From: Magnetococcales bacterium
GTDB lineage: Bacteria > Pseudomonadota > Magnetococcia > Magnetococcales > Magnetaquicoccaceae
DNA: 15,739 nt
Assembly: GCA_015229095.1 (NCBI GenBank)
Contig: JADGCE010000049.1
Coordinates: forward strand, 1,332-17,070
Direction: 5' to 3'
In this document: positions 7,136 to 13,474 of the stretch, one piece after another
Layout of the letters: the number at the start of each line of letters is the position of its first letter
How positions within the stretch are numbered: position 1 is the stretch's first letter
Notes under the pieces: generated by a model
The model's input: only the letters and a program-made list of their open reading frames with translations
What the model was told of the DNA's origin: nothing
The model's database searches: none
Position numbers and translations under genes: made by a program

Positions 7136-7615
7136 TTACTTGCCCTGGGCTTCCTCTTTGCCATCTTTTCCAGCCTGAGGCGGTTGAGGGGGCTGCCAGC
7201 CGCCCGGACCACCATAACCCCAACCTGGGCCGCCCCAGCCTGGGCCATAACCATAGCCCGGACCATAACCACCGGGATACCAGCCGTTGCCCCAGCCGTT
7301 GTTCCAGCCGTTGTTCCAGCCGTTATAGTTGTTCCAGCCGTTGTTCCAGTTGTTGTTGCCCCAACCACCCCCATCGGCGTCACCGCTCATGCCGAAGCTG
7401 AAATTGCCCCGCCCACGACCGCTGCCGTTGCCCGCGAGGTTGTTGCCCCAATTGTTGCCCCAGTTATTGTTGTTCCAGTTGTTCCAGTTCGATCCGTTGT
7501 ACGGACCATAGCCATAACCGGGCCCTCCCCACCATGCGGACGCATCATGGGTGACAAACATGGCAGCACCGCCGAGAAGGGCTGCGATAGCCAACGCACT
7601 CAAGGTTTTTTTCAT
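7136..7615 (-). CDS. Secreted Gly/Asn/Trp/Tyr-rich repeat protein, sulfur-globule-protein-like
   Basis: A 159-residue low-complexity exported protein. M-K-K-T plus a hydrophobic segment and A-S-A (25-27) form a signal peptide, leaving a mature chain that starts W-W-G-G. The chain has a G-Y-G-Y-G-P block (33-39), W-N-N / W-G-N-N repeats (44-59), a short G-R-G-R-G-N-F-S-F-G-M-S-G linker (67-78), a second array of W-N-N-G units (85-112), a G-Y-G-P-G-W-G-G block (116-139) and a Pro/Gln then Lys/Glu tail. Composition, signal peptide and size resemble the structural proteins that coat periplasmic sulfur globules in sulfur oxidisers (SgpA/B/C of Allochromatium). This is a resemblance in composition, so function is inferred; a cell-surface or extracellular structural protein is the main alternative. 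The start at 7615 has AGAGGA 8 nt upstream; a 13-residue longer frame lacks a ribosome site. It has its own promoter and terminator and converges on murG. Confidence 0.72.
   Translation of the reverse strand: MKKTLSALAIAALLGGAAMFVTHDASAWWGGPGYGYGPYNGSNWNNWNNNNWGNNWGNNLAGNGSGRGRGNFSFGMSGDADGGGWGNNNWNNGWNNYNGWNNGWNNGWGNGWYPGGYGPGYGYGPGWGGPGWGYGGPGGWQPPQPPQAGKDGKEEAQGK
7280..7358 (-). repeat. Coding 12-bp tandem repeats (W-N-N-G units)
   Basis: Plus-strand unit CCAGCCGTTGTT, encoding Trp-Asn-Asn-Gly on the minus strand, recurs at 7292, 7304 and 7334, with variant copies at 7280, 7316 and 7346. The array is in frame within the sulfur-globule-like gene. A looser related array lies at about 7440-7500. 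Such arrays can expand or contract by recombination or slippage without breaking the frame. Confidence 0.8.
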
Positions 7616-7642
7616 GGTCTGCTTTCCTCTGTTTTCTGGATG

Positions 7643-7670
7643 AAGATAAAACACGTCACGTCACGTTCAA
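7643..7670 (-). promoter_or_regulatory. Predicted promoter of the sulfur-globule-like gene, with three CACGT repeats
   Basis: On the minus strand, TTGAAC (complement of 7665-7670) and TATCTT (complement of 7643-7648) are separated by 16 bp. The predicted transcript starts about 20 nt before the ATG. Three perfect tandem CACGT pentamers (7652-7666, plus-strand reading) fill most of the spacer and touch the -35 box. They could be an operator or the footprint of a regulator. Confidence 0.4.
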
Positions 7671-7683
7671 GACACAACAAAAC

Positions 7684-7728
7684 ACCCTCCGATGAGCAAC
7701 TGTGGAGGGTTTGCACACTACCGTGCAA
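7684..7728 (-). terminator. Tandem hairpins terminating the cysteine-rich protein gene
   Basis: Directly after the stop of the leftward gene come TTGCAC/GTGCAA (7711-7716 with 7723-7728, 6-nt loop) and then ACCCTCC/GGAGGGT (7684-7690 with 7704-7710, 13-nt loop). On the minus strand the second stem is followed by GTTTTGTTGTG. This is a reasonable intrinsic terminator that separates the gene from the downstream sulfur-globule-like gene. Confidence 0.6.
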
Positions 7729-8100
7729 TTACTGGCATTTGTTCATATCCGGGCGATTGGCCGCGCAAAAGTTGGGACCGCTGGCATTGGCCTTGCCGGT
7801 GGCATCAAAACCACCCGTCAGGGGCTGACCACCCAGGTCTGCGGTGATTTTTTTGTATTTGGTAATGTCCACCCGATCATTGTCACAGGCCTTGAGGGCC
7901 GCAGCAGCACAGGCTTCTTTGCTGGTGGCTTCCTTGACGGCCTTGTCGCAGGTTGCTTTGCCGTCGCATTTTTTGAAGGAGTCTGCTTCCTTGCCTTGGC
8001 AGGCGATCCGCTCATAGTGCAAAACACAATCTCCATAGGCCACACCGGCCATGCCAACCGAGGCGAACAACAGACCTGTTACCATCATTTTGATTCTCAC
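7729..8100 (-). CDS. Small exported eight-cysteine protein, function unknown
   Basis: A 123-residue protein that I do not recognise. Starting from GTG at 8100 (AAGGAG 8 nt upstream), it begins R-I-K and a hydrophobic stretch ending V-A-Y-G, a signal peptide with likely cleavage before Asp24. The mature part has eight cysteines (about residues 25, 34, 45, 51, 64, 72, 112, 122), enough for four disulfides. It is rich in Lys, Ala and Asp, with a helical K-A-V-K-E-A-T-S-K-E-A-C-A-A-A-A-L-K-A-C segment. No C-x-x-C-H haem motif is present, so it is not a c-type cytochrome. A longer frame reaches 8217 and overlaps the end of holC, but it would include the promoter and has no ribosome site. It has its own promoter and terminator. 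A periplasmic or secreted disulfide-stabilised domain is the safest description. Confidence 0.75.
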   Translation of the reverse strand: MRIKMMVTGLLFASVGMAGVAYGDCVLHYERIACQGKEADSFKKCDGKATCDKAVKEATSKEACAAAALKACDNDRVDITKYKKITADLGGQPLTGGFDATGKANASGPNFCAANRPDMNKCQ

Positions 8101-8176
8101 TGGCTCCGCTCCTTTGCTGTAGCTGTAGATAGTTCGGGCACGACATTCACACTTGAAAACGGTGCAACGGGGAGTG

Positions 8177-8204
8177 AGTATAACCCAGTCACATTTTTTT
8201 TCAA
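8177..8204 (-). promoter_or_regulatory. Predicted sigma-70 promoter of the eight-cysteine protein gene
   Basis: On the minus strand, TTGAAA (complement of 8199-8204) and TATACT (complement of 8177-8182) are 16 bp apart, each matching five of six consensus positions. Transcription would begin near 8170, leaving about 70 nt of 5' leader before the GTG start. The promoter sits against the holC stop codon (8208-8210), so this gene is probably transcribed independently of pepA-holC. Confidence 0.6.
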
Positions 8205-8207
8205 CAC

Positions 8208-8744
8208 CTATTTGCAATTATTGCCAGCCACATCCTCAATTAATTGGGAGGCAGCCTGGTCCGGGCGCGTGGCATCCTGCTGCCCGTGTAATTGCCATCC
8301 TCCGCGCGGATTTTGCTGCCAATATTCCATGCGGCAGCCCAGACTCCGATAGTGACGATAGCGGTCGCGACCCCTGGCCAGGGCGGCGGGGTCGTGACCC
8401 GGCAGAAAGTCGATGATCATGGCAACCCCCCCCGATTCCGGCAACAGGCGGGGGGTTGCCAAAACCAGGAGGGTGGCCTGGTTGCGCAGATCCGGCTCCA
8501 GGCTGATGAGCAGCGGTTGCTGTTCCGGGTCGGGGCCATTCCAGAGCCCATGGGGCAAAAAGGGTGGCTGAATCCAGAACAGATCATCCAGCCGCTGGGC
8601 CTGCGCCCCATCCCCGGCCAGCAGGTTGATGCGGATACCCCGCTCCCAGGCCTTGCCGACGATGCCCAACAGGGCGGTCTCCAACGGCATGGCAGCCAAT
8701 TGATAAAAACGCACCGTGGCAGGCTCCGAATGGCTGCGCGCCAT
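8208..8744 (-). CDS. holC: DNA polymerase III chi subunit HolC
   Basis: Accessory subunit of the clamp-loader complex; in E. coli chi pairs with psi and contacts single-strand binding protein. It has 178 residues. Family features: V-R-F-Y-Q-L near the N-terminus, L-E-T-A-L-L...W-E-R-G-I-R-I-N-L-L near 21-42, the R-L-D-D-L-F-W...F-L-P-H-G motif near 51-66, and a central I-S-L-E-P block. The C-terminus is longer than E. coli chi (147 residues) and includes Y-R-S-L-G-C-R-M-E-Y-W-Q-Q with a following G-G-W, typical of alphaproteobacterial chi proteins. It begins two bases after the pepA stop, and pepA-holC is a widely conserved pair, which makes the call firm. No strong ribosome site is seen, so translational coupling to pepA is likely. 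Confidence 0.9.
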   Translation of the reverse strand: MARSHSEPATVRFYQLAAMPLETALLGIVGKAWERGIRINLLAGDGAQAQRLDDLFWIQPPFLPHGLWNGPDPEQQPLLISLEPDLRNQATLLVLATPRLLPESGGVAMIIDFLPGHDPAALARGRDRYRHYRSLGCRMEYWQQNPRGGWQLHGQQDATRPDQAASQLIEDVAGNNCK

Positions 8745-8746
8745 CT

Positions 8747-10336
8747 CTACAGCCAGTTTTTCTGCACAAAATGGTACAACAGACGCACGCCTACCCCCAC
8801 GGCCCCTTTGGGCATGTGGGGCTGGCTGCTGCCGGTATCATAGGCGGTTCCGGCGATGTCGATATGTGCCCAGGCCTGGTTTTCCTCCACAAAGCGCGAC
8901 AGAAAACAGGCTGCGGTGATGGTGCCGGCCCCTTTCCCCCCCACATTTTTGATGTCGGCCACTGTGGATTTGATCTGCTCTTGATATTCCGGAAACATGG
9001 GCAGCTGCCAGAGGCGATCCCCCGAACGCTCCCCGGCCTTTTCCAGTTGGCGCAGGAGGGGGGGATTGTTGCCCATCAGGCCACTGGCTTGTGAACCCAG
9101 GGCGACGACACAGGCCCCGGTGAGGGTGGCCAGGTCGATGATGGCAGCCGGTTTGAAAGAGCTGGCATGGTGCAGGGCATCCGCCAGGATCAGACGTCCC
9201 TCCGCATCGGTGTTGAGCACTTCGACAAAAAGACCCTTGGCGGTCTTGATGATATCTCCCGGTCGCTGGGCGGTGGCGGAGGGCATGTTTTCGGCGGCGG
9301 GCACCACCCCCACCAGATTGATGGGCAGTTCCATCTCCGCCACCGCCTGCACGAAGCCGAAGACGGCGGCAGCGCCGCACATGTCATATTTCATCTCCGC
9401 CATGCCTTCGCCGGATTTTATGTTGAGCCCTCCAGAGTCGAAGGTGATCCCCTTGCCCACCACCGCCAACAGGGGCCGGTCACCGCCATGGCGGTATTCC
9501 AGGGTGATCAGGCAGGGAGGCGTGCGGCTGCCGCCGCCGACGGCCAGAATGCCGTTCATCCCCTTTCTGACCAGCATTCTTTCGGCATAGATGGTCGTTT
9601 TGATGGCAGGAAGCCGCTCCGCCAGTTGCCGGGCCTGTTGGGCCAGGGTTTCCGGATTGAGCAGATTGGGGGGCTGATTGCCCAGATTGCGGGCAAAGGC
9701 GACCCCACGGGTCAACTGTTCCACGGAGAGCAGCCGCTTTTTCTCCTGGGCCGTCTCCTCCCCGGAGAGGCCCAGAACAAGCTGCTTGAAGGGATGCTCC
9801 TCTTTGGGCTCCTTGGGCTCTTTGCCCTCCTTGTTTTCCTTGCTCTTGAAATGCTCAAACCGGTAGCTGCTCAACCATGCCCCTTCCGCCAGGGATTCCA
9901 GGACGGCAATCGGTCGCTGTTTCGCCGGGCGTTTGGCGGACTGTTTTTTGCTGGCCTGGTAGGTGTCCAGGGAGAGCAGAACATGGCAGGTGGCAATGTT
10001 GGATTTGTTGCAGAGGGCATGGATATGGCCACCCAGGGCGCGGAAACTTTCGTTCGTGAGGGACTCTTTTTTGCCCAGCCCCAGCAGGACGATGCGCGGC
10101 ATCTGCAGGCCGCTGTTGGCGGGGGTGCGGAAGAGGATAGACTCTCCCAGCCCCCCTTTGATCCATTTTTCCTGCAGCCGTTGCTGGACCTCCTGGGCCA
10201 GCTCTTCGCCACAGAGGGAGAGAGCGGCCTGCGCTTCTCCCCCCTCATAGACCCCCACAATCAAGGCATCACTCTTCCATGTGGAAACAGCCCCGGTGGC
10301 GACGGTGATTTTCAGCGCATGTTCTGTCGGATTCAT
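8747..10336 (-). CDS. pepA: Leucyl aminopeptidase PepA (M17 family)
   Basis: Cytosolic hexameric two-metal aminopeptidase that removes N-terminal residues from peptides; E. coli PepA also binds DNA in Xer recombination and carAB control. From the ATG at 10336 it has 529 residues (E. coli 503). The C-terminal catalytic domain has V-G-K-G-I-T-F-D-S-G-G near 293-303 (metal ligands Lys295 and Asp300), K-Y-D-M-C-G-A-A-A (Asp318) and the M17 signature N-T-D-A-E-G-R-L near 375-382 (Asp377, Glu379, catalytic Arg381). The N-terminal domain ends in an unusual Lys/Glu/Pro-rich segment (about 163-182) that accounts for much of the extra length. Start choice: 10336 has AAGG 5 nt upstream; the ATG at 10351 adds five residues and has no ribosome site. 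Followed by holC; the arn genes lie upstream behind a hairpin-containing gap. Confidence 0.95.
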   Translation of the reverse strand: MNPTEHALKITVATGAVSTWKSDALIVGVYEGGEAQAALSLCGEELAQEVQQRLQEKWIKGGLGESILFRTPANSGLQMPRIVLLGLGKKESLTNESFRALGGHIHALCNKSNIATCHVLLSLDTYQASKKQSAKRPAKQRPIAVLESLAEGAWLSSYRFEHFKSKENKEGKEPKEPKEEHPFKQLVLGLSGEETAQEKKRLLSVEQLTRGVAFARNLGNQPPNLLNPETLAQQARQLAERLPAIKTTIYAERMLVRKGMNGILAVGGGSRTPPCLITLEYRHGGDRPLLAVVGKGITFDSGGLNIKSGEGMAEMKYDMCGAAAVFGFVQAVAEMELPINLVGVVPAAENMPSATAQRPGDIIKTAKGLFVEVLNTDAEGRLILADALHHASSFKPAAIIDLATLTGACVVALGSQASGLMGNNPPLLRQLEKAGERSGDRLWQLPMFPEYQEQIKSTVADIKNVGGKGAGTITAACFLSRFVEENQAWAHIDIAGTAYDTGSSQPHMPKGAVGVGVRLLYHFVQKNWL

Positions 10337-10387
10337 CCTGACCTTATCCATTAAAAAGTTGGTTTTTTAGTTTTTTACTATTACGGG

Positions 10388-10454
10388 GCCAGGGGCAAAG
10401 CCCCTGGCGGGGGCGATCGCCGCACCTGCGGGAGTGTGGAGGAAAATCTCCTCC
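10388..10454. repeat. Stem-loop cluster between arnD and pepA
   Basis: The gap holds a perfect 9-bp inverted repeat, GCCAGGGGC-AAA-GCCCCTGGC (10388-10408), then the palindrome GGCGATCGCC (10412-10421), then GGAGGA-AAATC-TCCTCC (10438-10454). The first hairpin resembles a GC-rich intergenic stem-loop that is often repeated in genomes, but no second copy is present in this window. No T-run follows on either strand, so it is a weak intrinsic terminator; it probably marks the end of the arn transcript. No pepA promoter could be identified with confidence. Confidence 0.5.
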
Positions 10455-10498
10455 GATTCAAGTGGGTTTTTTCGGGGGCGACAACGGTTGTGGCATTT

Positions 10499-11422
10499 TC
10501 AGGCACATGCCTCGCCTTGACAGGCCAGCAGGCCGGAACGCCCGGCCACCTCTCCCCAGACGATGGTGTGGCGGGGTAACGGGGTCTCTCGCAGAGGGGG
10601 GGTCTCCTTCGTGCCCTGCCACAGGTCGGCCAATGCCACCAGGGCATGTCCCTCGGCCTGCCAGCTCTGCAGCAATGTTTCCATGACCGGCAGCAGTTTC
10701 ATCCCCTCCAGTTCGGCATGCAGGGTATAGACATGGCCCTGGGCGCGCGGTTGCCGGCTGTGGGCCAACACCGCTGTGTGGACATTGTCCGCCGTCAGGC
10801 CGTCGCGGCCCAGCAACTCATCCAGGGTGGGCAGGGTGGTGGGCAGTTGTGGACAGGCAAAAGCCCGGCCCGCCAGCACCGGCAGAAAGGGATGATGACC
10901 CCGGGTGTCGCTGGCATAGGGGAGACTCCACTGCTCCTCCATGGCCAACAGATGGGGGTTGAGTTGCCAACCCGCCGCGCCGTGGGTGGTGGCCGCCTGG
11001 CCCAGCAGGCGGTTGTGGAGATCATGGGCGGAGTGCAGGGCCTGTCGGGTCCAGGCTTCCCCCTGGCGGGCGACCTGGTCCTGCCAGGCCACATGGTCAT
11101 AGCAGTGGATGCCGCTTTCGTGACCGGCCTGGAGGGTCTCCCGCAGGATGGCGGCAGTGCGTTCTCCGATCATCGGGCCGGGCAGCAGCACGCCGTACAG
11201 CAGGGTTTTCAGGCCATAGTGGCTGAGCACCGAGGTGCGGCTTACCTTGCTCAGGAACCCCCGGCGAAAAACGCGCCGCAGGGCCCGACCGGTATGGTCC
11301 GGTCCCAGGCTCCACAAAAAGGTGGCCCGGACCCGGTAGCGGTCAAACAGACGCAGCAGGGCAGGCACCCCCTCCCGGGTGCCCCGCAGGGTATCCACAT
11401 CCACCTTCAGGGCGATCGCCAT
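10499..11422 (-). CDS. arnD: 4-deoxy-4-formamido-L-arabinose-phosphoundecaprenol deformylase ArnD
   Basis: Membrane-associated polysaccharide-deacetylase-fold (NodB-like) enzyme that removes the formyl group from undecaprenyl-phosphate-L-Ara4FN, giving undecaprenyl-phosphate-L-Ara4N. It has 307 residues (E. coli 296). Diagnostic segments: V-D-V-D-T-L-R-G-T-R-E-G-V-P (7-20; Asp8 and Asp10), H-E-S-G-I-H-C-Y-D-H-V-A-W-Q (101-114; metal-site His106 and His110), A-A-G-W-Q near 150, Y-A-S-D-T-R-G near 168, L-P-T-L-D-E-L-L-G-R-D near 196, H-V-Y-T-L-H-A-E-L-E-G near 230, and a C-terminal V-A-G-R-S-G-L-L-A-C close to the E. coli end. It starts 6 nt after the decarboxylase stop and is the last gene of the operon here; arnT, which follows arnD in enterobacteria, is absent. 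Confidence 0.93.
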   Translation of the reverse strand: MAIALKVDVDTLRGTREGVPALLRLFDRYRVRATFLWSLGPDHTGRALRRVFRRGFLSKVSRTSVLSHYGLKTLLYGVLLPGPMIGERTAAILRETLQAGHESGIHCYDHVAWQDQVARQGEAWTRQALHSAHDLHNRLLGQAATTHGAAGWQLNPHLLAMEEQWSLPYASDTRGHHPFLPVLAGRAFACPQLPTTLPTLDELLGRDGLTADNVHTAVLAHSRQPRAQGHVYTLHAELEGMKLLPVMETLLQSWQAEGHALVALADLWQGTKETPPLRETPLPRHTIVWGEVAGRSGLLACQGEACA

Positions 11423-11428
11423 GGGGGA

Positions 11429-12499
11429 TCAGCCCTCTTTGTCCAGATCCAGATCGTCGTGGTCCAGCAGGGCCCCGGCCCGCTCCACCTCGGTGCGATA
11501 GGTGGCAAAGATGCGCCGCAGGGAGGTGGCCAGATCGATGCGGGGCTGCCAGTTGAGATCCCGACAACTGTTTTCGATCCAGGGCACCCGGTGTTCGATA
11601 TCCTGATACCCCTCGCCATAGTAGCGCGCCGACTGGACCTCCACCAGCTTGACCCGCCGCAACCCCTTGCGATATTCGGGAAATTCGGCGGCAATCTGCA
11701 GCATCTGCTGGGCCAGCTCCCGGACGGAATGGCCATTGTTGGGGTTGCCGATGTTATAGATTTTGCCGCTGGCGATCCCCCCCGGATTTTCGATGACCCG
11801 CATCAGGGCATCGATGCCATCCTCGATATCGGTAAAACAGCGGCGTTGCGCCCCCCCATCCACCAGTTGGATCGACTCTCCCCGGGCGATGTGGCCCAAA
11901 AACTGGGTCACCACCCGGGAGCTGCCCTCTTTGGGGGTGTGCAGACTGTCCAGTCCGGAACCGATCCAGTTGAATGGGCGGATCAGGGTAAAATCCAGCT
12001 TTTCCTCCACCCCGTAGGCCCAGATGACCCGATCCAGCAGCTGTTTGGCGCAGGAATAGATCCAGCGTTGTTTGTTGATGGGGCCCAGGACACAATGGGA
12101 TTCATCGGGATGGAAGGCGGGATCCTGGCACATGCCGTAGACCTCCGATGTGGAGGGAAAGATCAGCCGTTTGCGGTAGCGGACGCAATCCCGGATGATG
12201 GGCAGATTGCATTCAAAATCCAGCTCAAAGACCGCCAGGGGATGGCGCACGTAGGAGGCCGGGGTGGCGATGGCCACCAGGGGCAGGATGACATCACATT
12301 TTTTGACATGATACTGCATCCACTCCCGGTTGATGGCAATATCCCCCTCAAAAAAGTGAAAACGGGGATGCTCCGTCAGGGCGGTGATATGGTTGGCGTG
12401 CATGTCCATGCCGTAGACATGCCAATCGGTCTGATCGATGATGCGCTGGGAGAGATGGTGGCCGATAAAGCCGTTGACGCCAAAGATGAGTATGTTCAA
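11429..12499 (-). CDS. arnA: UDP-glucuronate 4-dehydrogenase/decarboxylase (stand-alone ArnA C-terminal domain)
   Basis: NAD-dependent short-chain dehydrogenase that oxidises and decarboxylates UDP-glucuronic acid to UDP-L-Ara4O, the first committed step of the pathway. Its 356 residues match the second half of E. coli ArnA closely: G-V-N-G-F-I-G (7-13) nucleotide loop; H-V-K-K-C-D-V-I-L-P-L-V-A-I-A-T-P (64-80); P-S-T-S-E-V-Y-G (115-122), with Ser118-Glu119 equivalent to the catalytic Ser433/Glu434; Y-S-C-A-K (148-152); R-C-F-T-D-I-x-D-G (220-228); and G-Y-Q-D-I-E-H-R (297-304), with Arg304 equivalent to Arg619. The start is TTG at 12499. Its site UAGGAG (9-nt spacer) includes the UAG stop of the preceding formyltransferase gene, so the two halves are translationally coupled although they are separate proteins. 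Acidic tail D-D-L-D-L-D. Confidence 0.93.
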   Translation of the reverse strand: MNILIFGVNGFIGHHLSQRIIDQTDWHVYGMDMHANHITALTEHPRFHFFEGDIAINREWMQYHVKKCDVILPLVAIATPASYVRHPLAVFELDFECNLPIIRDCVRYRKRLIFPSTSEVYGMCQDPAFHPDESHCVLGPINKQRWIYSCAKQLLDRVIWAYGVEEKLDFTLIRPFNWIGSGLDSLHTPKEGSSRVVTQFLGHIARGESIQLVDGGAQRRCFTDIEDGIDALMRVIENPGGIASGKIYNIGNPNNGHSVRELAQQMLQIAAEFPEYRKGLRRVKLVEVQSARYYGEGYQDIEHRVPWIENSCRDLNWQPRIDLATSLRRIFATYRTEVERAGALLDHDDLDLDKEG

Positions 12500-12511
12500 T
12501 CGGGCAGACTC

Positions 12512-13474
12512 CTATGCCGTAGGCGGGGTGGGAATGGCCAGCAGCGCGTCGCGCCCCCAGCCGGGATGGCAGGATGCGGTGGACTCCGGGCCCTGGCCTT
12601 GTCGGGTTGTGTGCAGCAGTTGCAGCCGCTTGCCATCCTGGCAATCGGCATAGCAGCGCTCCCCCTCCTGGTAGATGCAGGGCCAGCTCTCCGGCGGGGT
12701 GCGGGCCGCTTCGTTCCGATAGTGGCTGCCCAGCACCCGGATCCGCTCTCCGTGCAGATCAAAAAAGGCACCCGGATAGGGGGGGGCCACGGCCCGGATC
12801 AGGTTGTGGATCTGCCAGGCGGAATGGCGCCAATCGATGCGGCCATCTTCTGGTCGTCGGCGACCGAAATAGCTGCCCTGGCTGAGATCCATGGGGGTGG
12901 GGGTGAGCTGCCCGGCCAGCAGGGGGGGCAGGGTGCGCAGCAGCAGCCGCTCGCTGGCGCAGACTGCTTTTTGGAAGACGGCGTGGGCGGTATCGTTGGG
13001 CAGGATGGCCACCGCCTCCTGGTCCAGCAGGGCGCCGGCATCGGCGCGCCGCTCCATGACATGCAGGCTGACGCCGGTTTGTGACTCTCCATGGCAGACC
13101 GCCCAATTGATGGGCACCCGGCCCCGATAGTGGGGCAGCAGGGAGCCGTGCAGGTTGTAGGCCCCCCGTCGGGGCAGAGCCAGCAGCTCCACCCCCAACA
13201 GATGCCGATAATAGAAAGAAAAAATAAAATCTGCCTGGCAATCCTGCACCGCCTGGATTACTACAGGCTGGTTGGGATCTTCCGGCATTTGGGTGGGGAT
13301 GCCCTCCCGGTCGGCCAGGGCGGCCACGCTGTCAAACCACTGGTTTTCATGGGGATCATCCTGATGGGTGATCACCAGAGGCACCCGGATGCCCAGGGCC
13401 AGCAAGACCGACAGGGCCCGCACCCCGACGTTGTGGTAGGCAAACACCACCGCCGTGGTCGGGGTGCGGTTCAT
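12512..13474 (-). CDS. UDP-L-Ara4N formyltransferase (stand-alone ArnA N-terminal domain)
   Basis: Formyltransferase-fold enzyme that uses 10-formyl-tetrahydrofolate to N-formylate UDP-L-Ara4N, driving the pathway forward. It has 320 residues, equal to the first half of E. coli ArnA. Motifs: F-A-Y-H-N-V-G (11-17); Y-N-L-H-G-S-L-L-P-H-Y-R-G-R-V-P-I-N-W (106-124), with catalytic Asn107 and His109; R-A-D-A-G (143-147), with catalytic Asp145; Y-F-G-R-R-R-P-E-D-G-R-I-D-W near 203; and P-Y-P-G-A-F near 233. The final 50 residues correspond to the formyltransferase C-terminal subdomain, so the protein looks complete and not truncated. It overlaps arnC by ATGA with no clear ribosome site, which points to coupled translation. 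The stop is 12 nt before the decarboxylase start, in a different frame. The symbol is left blank because arnA is used for the other half. Confidence 0.92.
   Translation of the reverse strand: MNRTPTTAVVFAYHNVGVRALSVLLALGIRVPLVITHQDDPHENQWFDSVAALADREGIPTQMPEDPNQPVVIQAVQDCQADFIFSFYYRHLLGVELLALPRRGAYNLHGSLLPHYRGRVPINWAVCHGESQTGVSLHVMERRADAGALLDQEAVAILPNDTAHAVFQKAVCASERLLLRTLPPLLAGQLTPTPMDLSQGSYFGRRRPEDGRIDWRHSAWQIHNLIRAVAPPYPGAFFDLHGERIRVLGSHYRNEAARTPPESWPCIYQEGERCYADCQDGKRLQLLHTTRQGQGPESTASCHPGWGRDALLAIPTPPTA

Noticed and set aside
5845..7383. Minus-strand open frame of 512 codons opposite ftsW and murG
   Set aside because: Antisense shadow of two well-conserved genes; its beginning is a Gly/Thr/Ala-rich frame-shifted reading of the repeat-protein gene.
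7280..7500. Short repeats considered as a CRISPR array
   Set aside because: Units are 12 bp, in frame, without unique spacers, and encode Trp-Asn-Asn-Gly repeats in an exported protein.
7729..8217. Eight-cysteine protein as a c-type cytochrome
   Set aside because: There is no Cys-x-x-Cys-His haem-binding motif among the cysteines.
9167..10354. Plus-strand open frame of 395 codons opposite pepA
   Set aside because: Antisense to pepA, which carries the M17 signature and metal ligands; no independent support.
10646..13084. Very long plus-strand open frame (812 codons) across the arn genes
   Set aside because: It is antisense to arnD and both arnA halves, all of which have clear family motifs. 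The translation is low-complexity Gly/Gln/Asp-rich with no recognisable domain, as expected for an antisense frame in GC-biased codons.
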